A stretch of 64,000 nt of DNA from Desulfocurvibacter africanus subsp. africanus DSM 2603 (lineage in GTDB: Bacteria; Desulfobacterota; Desulfovibrionia; Desulfovibrionales; Desulfovibrionaceae): assembly GCF_000422545.1 (NCBI RefSeq), contig NZ_AULZ01000016.1:53006-117005 (forward strand). The letters are read 5' to 3'. A model generated the notes under the pieces. It ran no database searches. It saw nothing but the letters and a program-made list of their open reading frames with translations, and had not been told where the DNA came from. Shown here piece after piece: positions 62,933 through 64,000 of the stretch; position 1 is the first letter of the stretch; each line of letters opens with the position of its first letter. The translations under genes and the position numbers were made by a program.

Positions 62933-63545
62933 ATGGACCTCAACTAAGGGTATCTGCAGAGTATATTGACCTTGAAATAACTAAGGACTTGGTTGTTTGA
63001 ACAGATAATCAACCATCTGTGTGGAGCCTGTCCGCTCTGGATGATCATGTATCTCGCGCGGCGCACTTCTTCGCCGCGAGAAGTGTCAATACATCCGAAC
63101 TGGCGCGTTGCCGTCAAGCGATTGATGCGGCAACTGGCATTGTAGAAACCGACAACTCGTCAGCCCACGCAACGCCTAGCCACGTCCTCGCAAATACGCA
63201 GGTAGACCCCTCGTACTTGCTCATTCGCTCAAAAACCGAGGCCTGCACTCCTAATCGCAAATATCTATAGGAGGCCATGTAAGGTTTCCCGCCCGCCCGC
63301 TCGCCTTCGGGGAATGGCTGGGGCTGGAGAGGTGGGCTGAGAAACTTTTAGCAGCCTCCGTAGTAACGCAGCTAACGTGTCGTGTGTCCCAGCCCTTGCC
63401 GCTGCGGGGCGGACGGAGCGAGTGGCGTGTTTGGCGGTCCGGCGGGCCGAAGCCCAGGGGTACAATCGTAAGCCTGTGTTCGGCCCCGCAAACGCGGCAA
63501 GGCCCCGAAGCGGTGAGCTTCGGGGCCTTGCTGTGGAAGAAAAAA
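62933..63545. other. 613-base region between the rRNA operon end and modF
   Basis: There is no supported gene; an open frame at 63019-63270 has no family resemblance or ribosome binding site. On the minus strand TATACT (62965-62960) is a good -10 box for modF without a clear -35. A hairpin CACTTCT/AGAAGTG lies near 63064-63086. The rRNA-operon terminator is at 63498-63530. Confidence 0.55.
63498..63530 (-). terminator. rRNA operon terminator hairpin
   Basis: CAAGGCCCCGAAGC (63498-63511) pairs perfectly with GCTTCGGGGCCTTG (63517-63530), a 14-bp stem, 15 bases after the 5S 3' end. A run of six T immediately follows 5S on the minus strand. Confidence 0.8.
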
Positions 63546-63660
63546 CCTGGCGGCGACCTACTTTCCCAGGAGTGGACTCCAAGTATCATCGGCGAGGGTG
63601 GTCTTAACTGCCGAGTTCGGAATGGGATCGGGTGTGGCCCCACCTCTATGGCCGCCAGGA
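63546..63660 (-). rRNA. rrf: 5S ribosomal RNA
   Basis: The minus strand reads CCTGGCGGCCATAGAGG at its 5' end, then the conserved CCCGATCCCATTCCGAACTC and GAAG-equivalent loops, closing with GGTCGCCGCCAGG, which pairs with the 5' end. The length of about 115 bases is normal. The spacer from 23S is about 50 bases. Confidence 0.95.
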
Positions 63661-63711
63661 AATTTGGCAAATATATAGTGATTAGGTGGAGACGAAAGGA
63701 ATTTTTTAGCG

Positions 63712-64000
<289 letters not shown>

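Noticed and set aside
63019..63270. 83-codon ORF next to the rRNA operon
   Set aside because: It has no ribosome binding site or family resemblance and lies in the rRNA-operon trailer region.
62933..63545. tRNA genes near the rRNA operon
   Set aside because: No T-arm consensus (GGTTCGAATCC-like) was seen on either strand in this stretch.

Overview
The window is high-GC DNA from a sulfate-reducing deltaproteobacterium, most likely a Desulfovibrionaceae member. No species can be named. The evidence is a tandem rubredoxin plus rubredoxin:oxygen oxidoreductase (Roo) locus, a tungsten-type aldehyde ferredoxin oxidoreductase with its own MoaD- and MoeB-like genes, periplasmic multiheme cytochromes c, the futalosine menaquinone pathway (MqnA-E) and a fused PurS/PurL without a glutaminase domain. 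Most of the window looks like stable chromosome. The minus strand ends in an rRNA operon (23S 3' end, then 5S). I see no tRNA, IS element, prophage module or CRISPR array. Two low-GC genes, a B3/4-domain protein and an HNH nuclease, look acquired.

Layout. 0-5 kb: 5'-truncated mqnB, a polyprenyl diphosphate synthase, then purL behind a compact structured leader. 5-10 kb: tetraheme cytochrome c; a manganese (yybP-ykoY) riboswitch with its terminator, ahead of a Tim44-like membrane protein and TerC/Alx; a frameshifted rubredoxin, an intact rubredoxin, and roo. 10-20 kb: aminotransferase, Slp lipoprotein, FtsH with a 42-codon ORF upstream, octaheme cytochrome c with DUF2254, MFS and small membrane proteins. 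20-33 kb: S24 repressor-like regulator, two hybrid kinases and a REC-HPt protein, an atypical Tpx, tesA and ybbA head to head, an iron alcohol dehydrogenase, and ybbP. 33-43 kb: RdgC split over two genes, an amino-acid ABC transporter, a CHASE2/HD-GYP plus FecR pair with an Asn-Gly repeat tail, and ArgP divergent from a DMT exporter. 43-49 kb: mqnD divergent from tetR-mqnE-mqnC-mqnA, with two matching palindromes flanking the promoter. 49-63 kb: SWIM protein, malate synthase G, HNH nuclease, cysQ pair, aor-moaD-moeB, a GGDEF/EAL protein and a ModF-like double ATPase. 63.5-64 kb: 5S and 23S rRNA.

Functional themes are anaerobic respiration and quinone supply (mqn genes, multiheme cytochromes), oxygen and peroxide defence (Rub/Roo, Tpx), metal-dependent physiology (Mn riboswitch, Mo/W enzymes, ModF-like ATPase) and signalling (phosphorelays, c-di-GMP proteins). 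A family of composite double-hairpin elements recurs between genes, nearly always just 3' of a gene on the same strand. It is the most widespread unexplained structure in the window.
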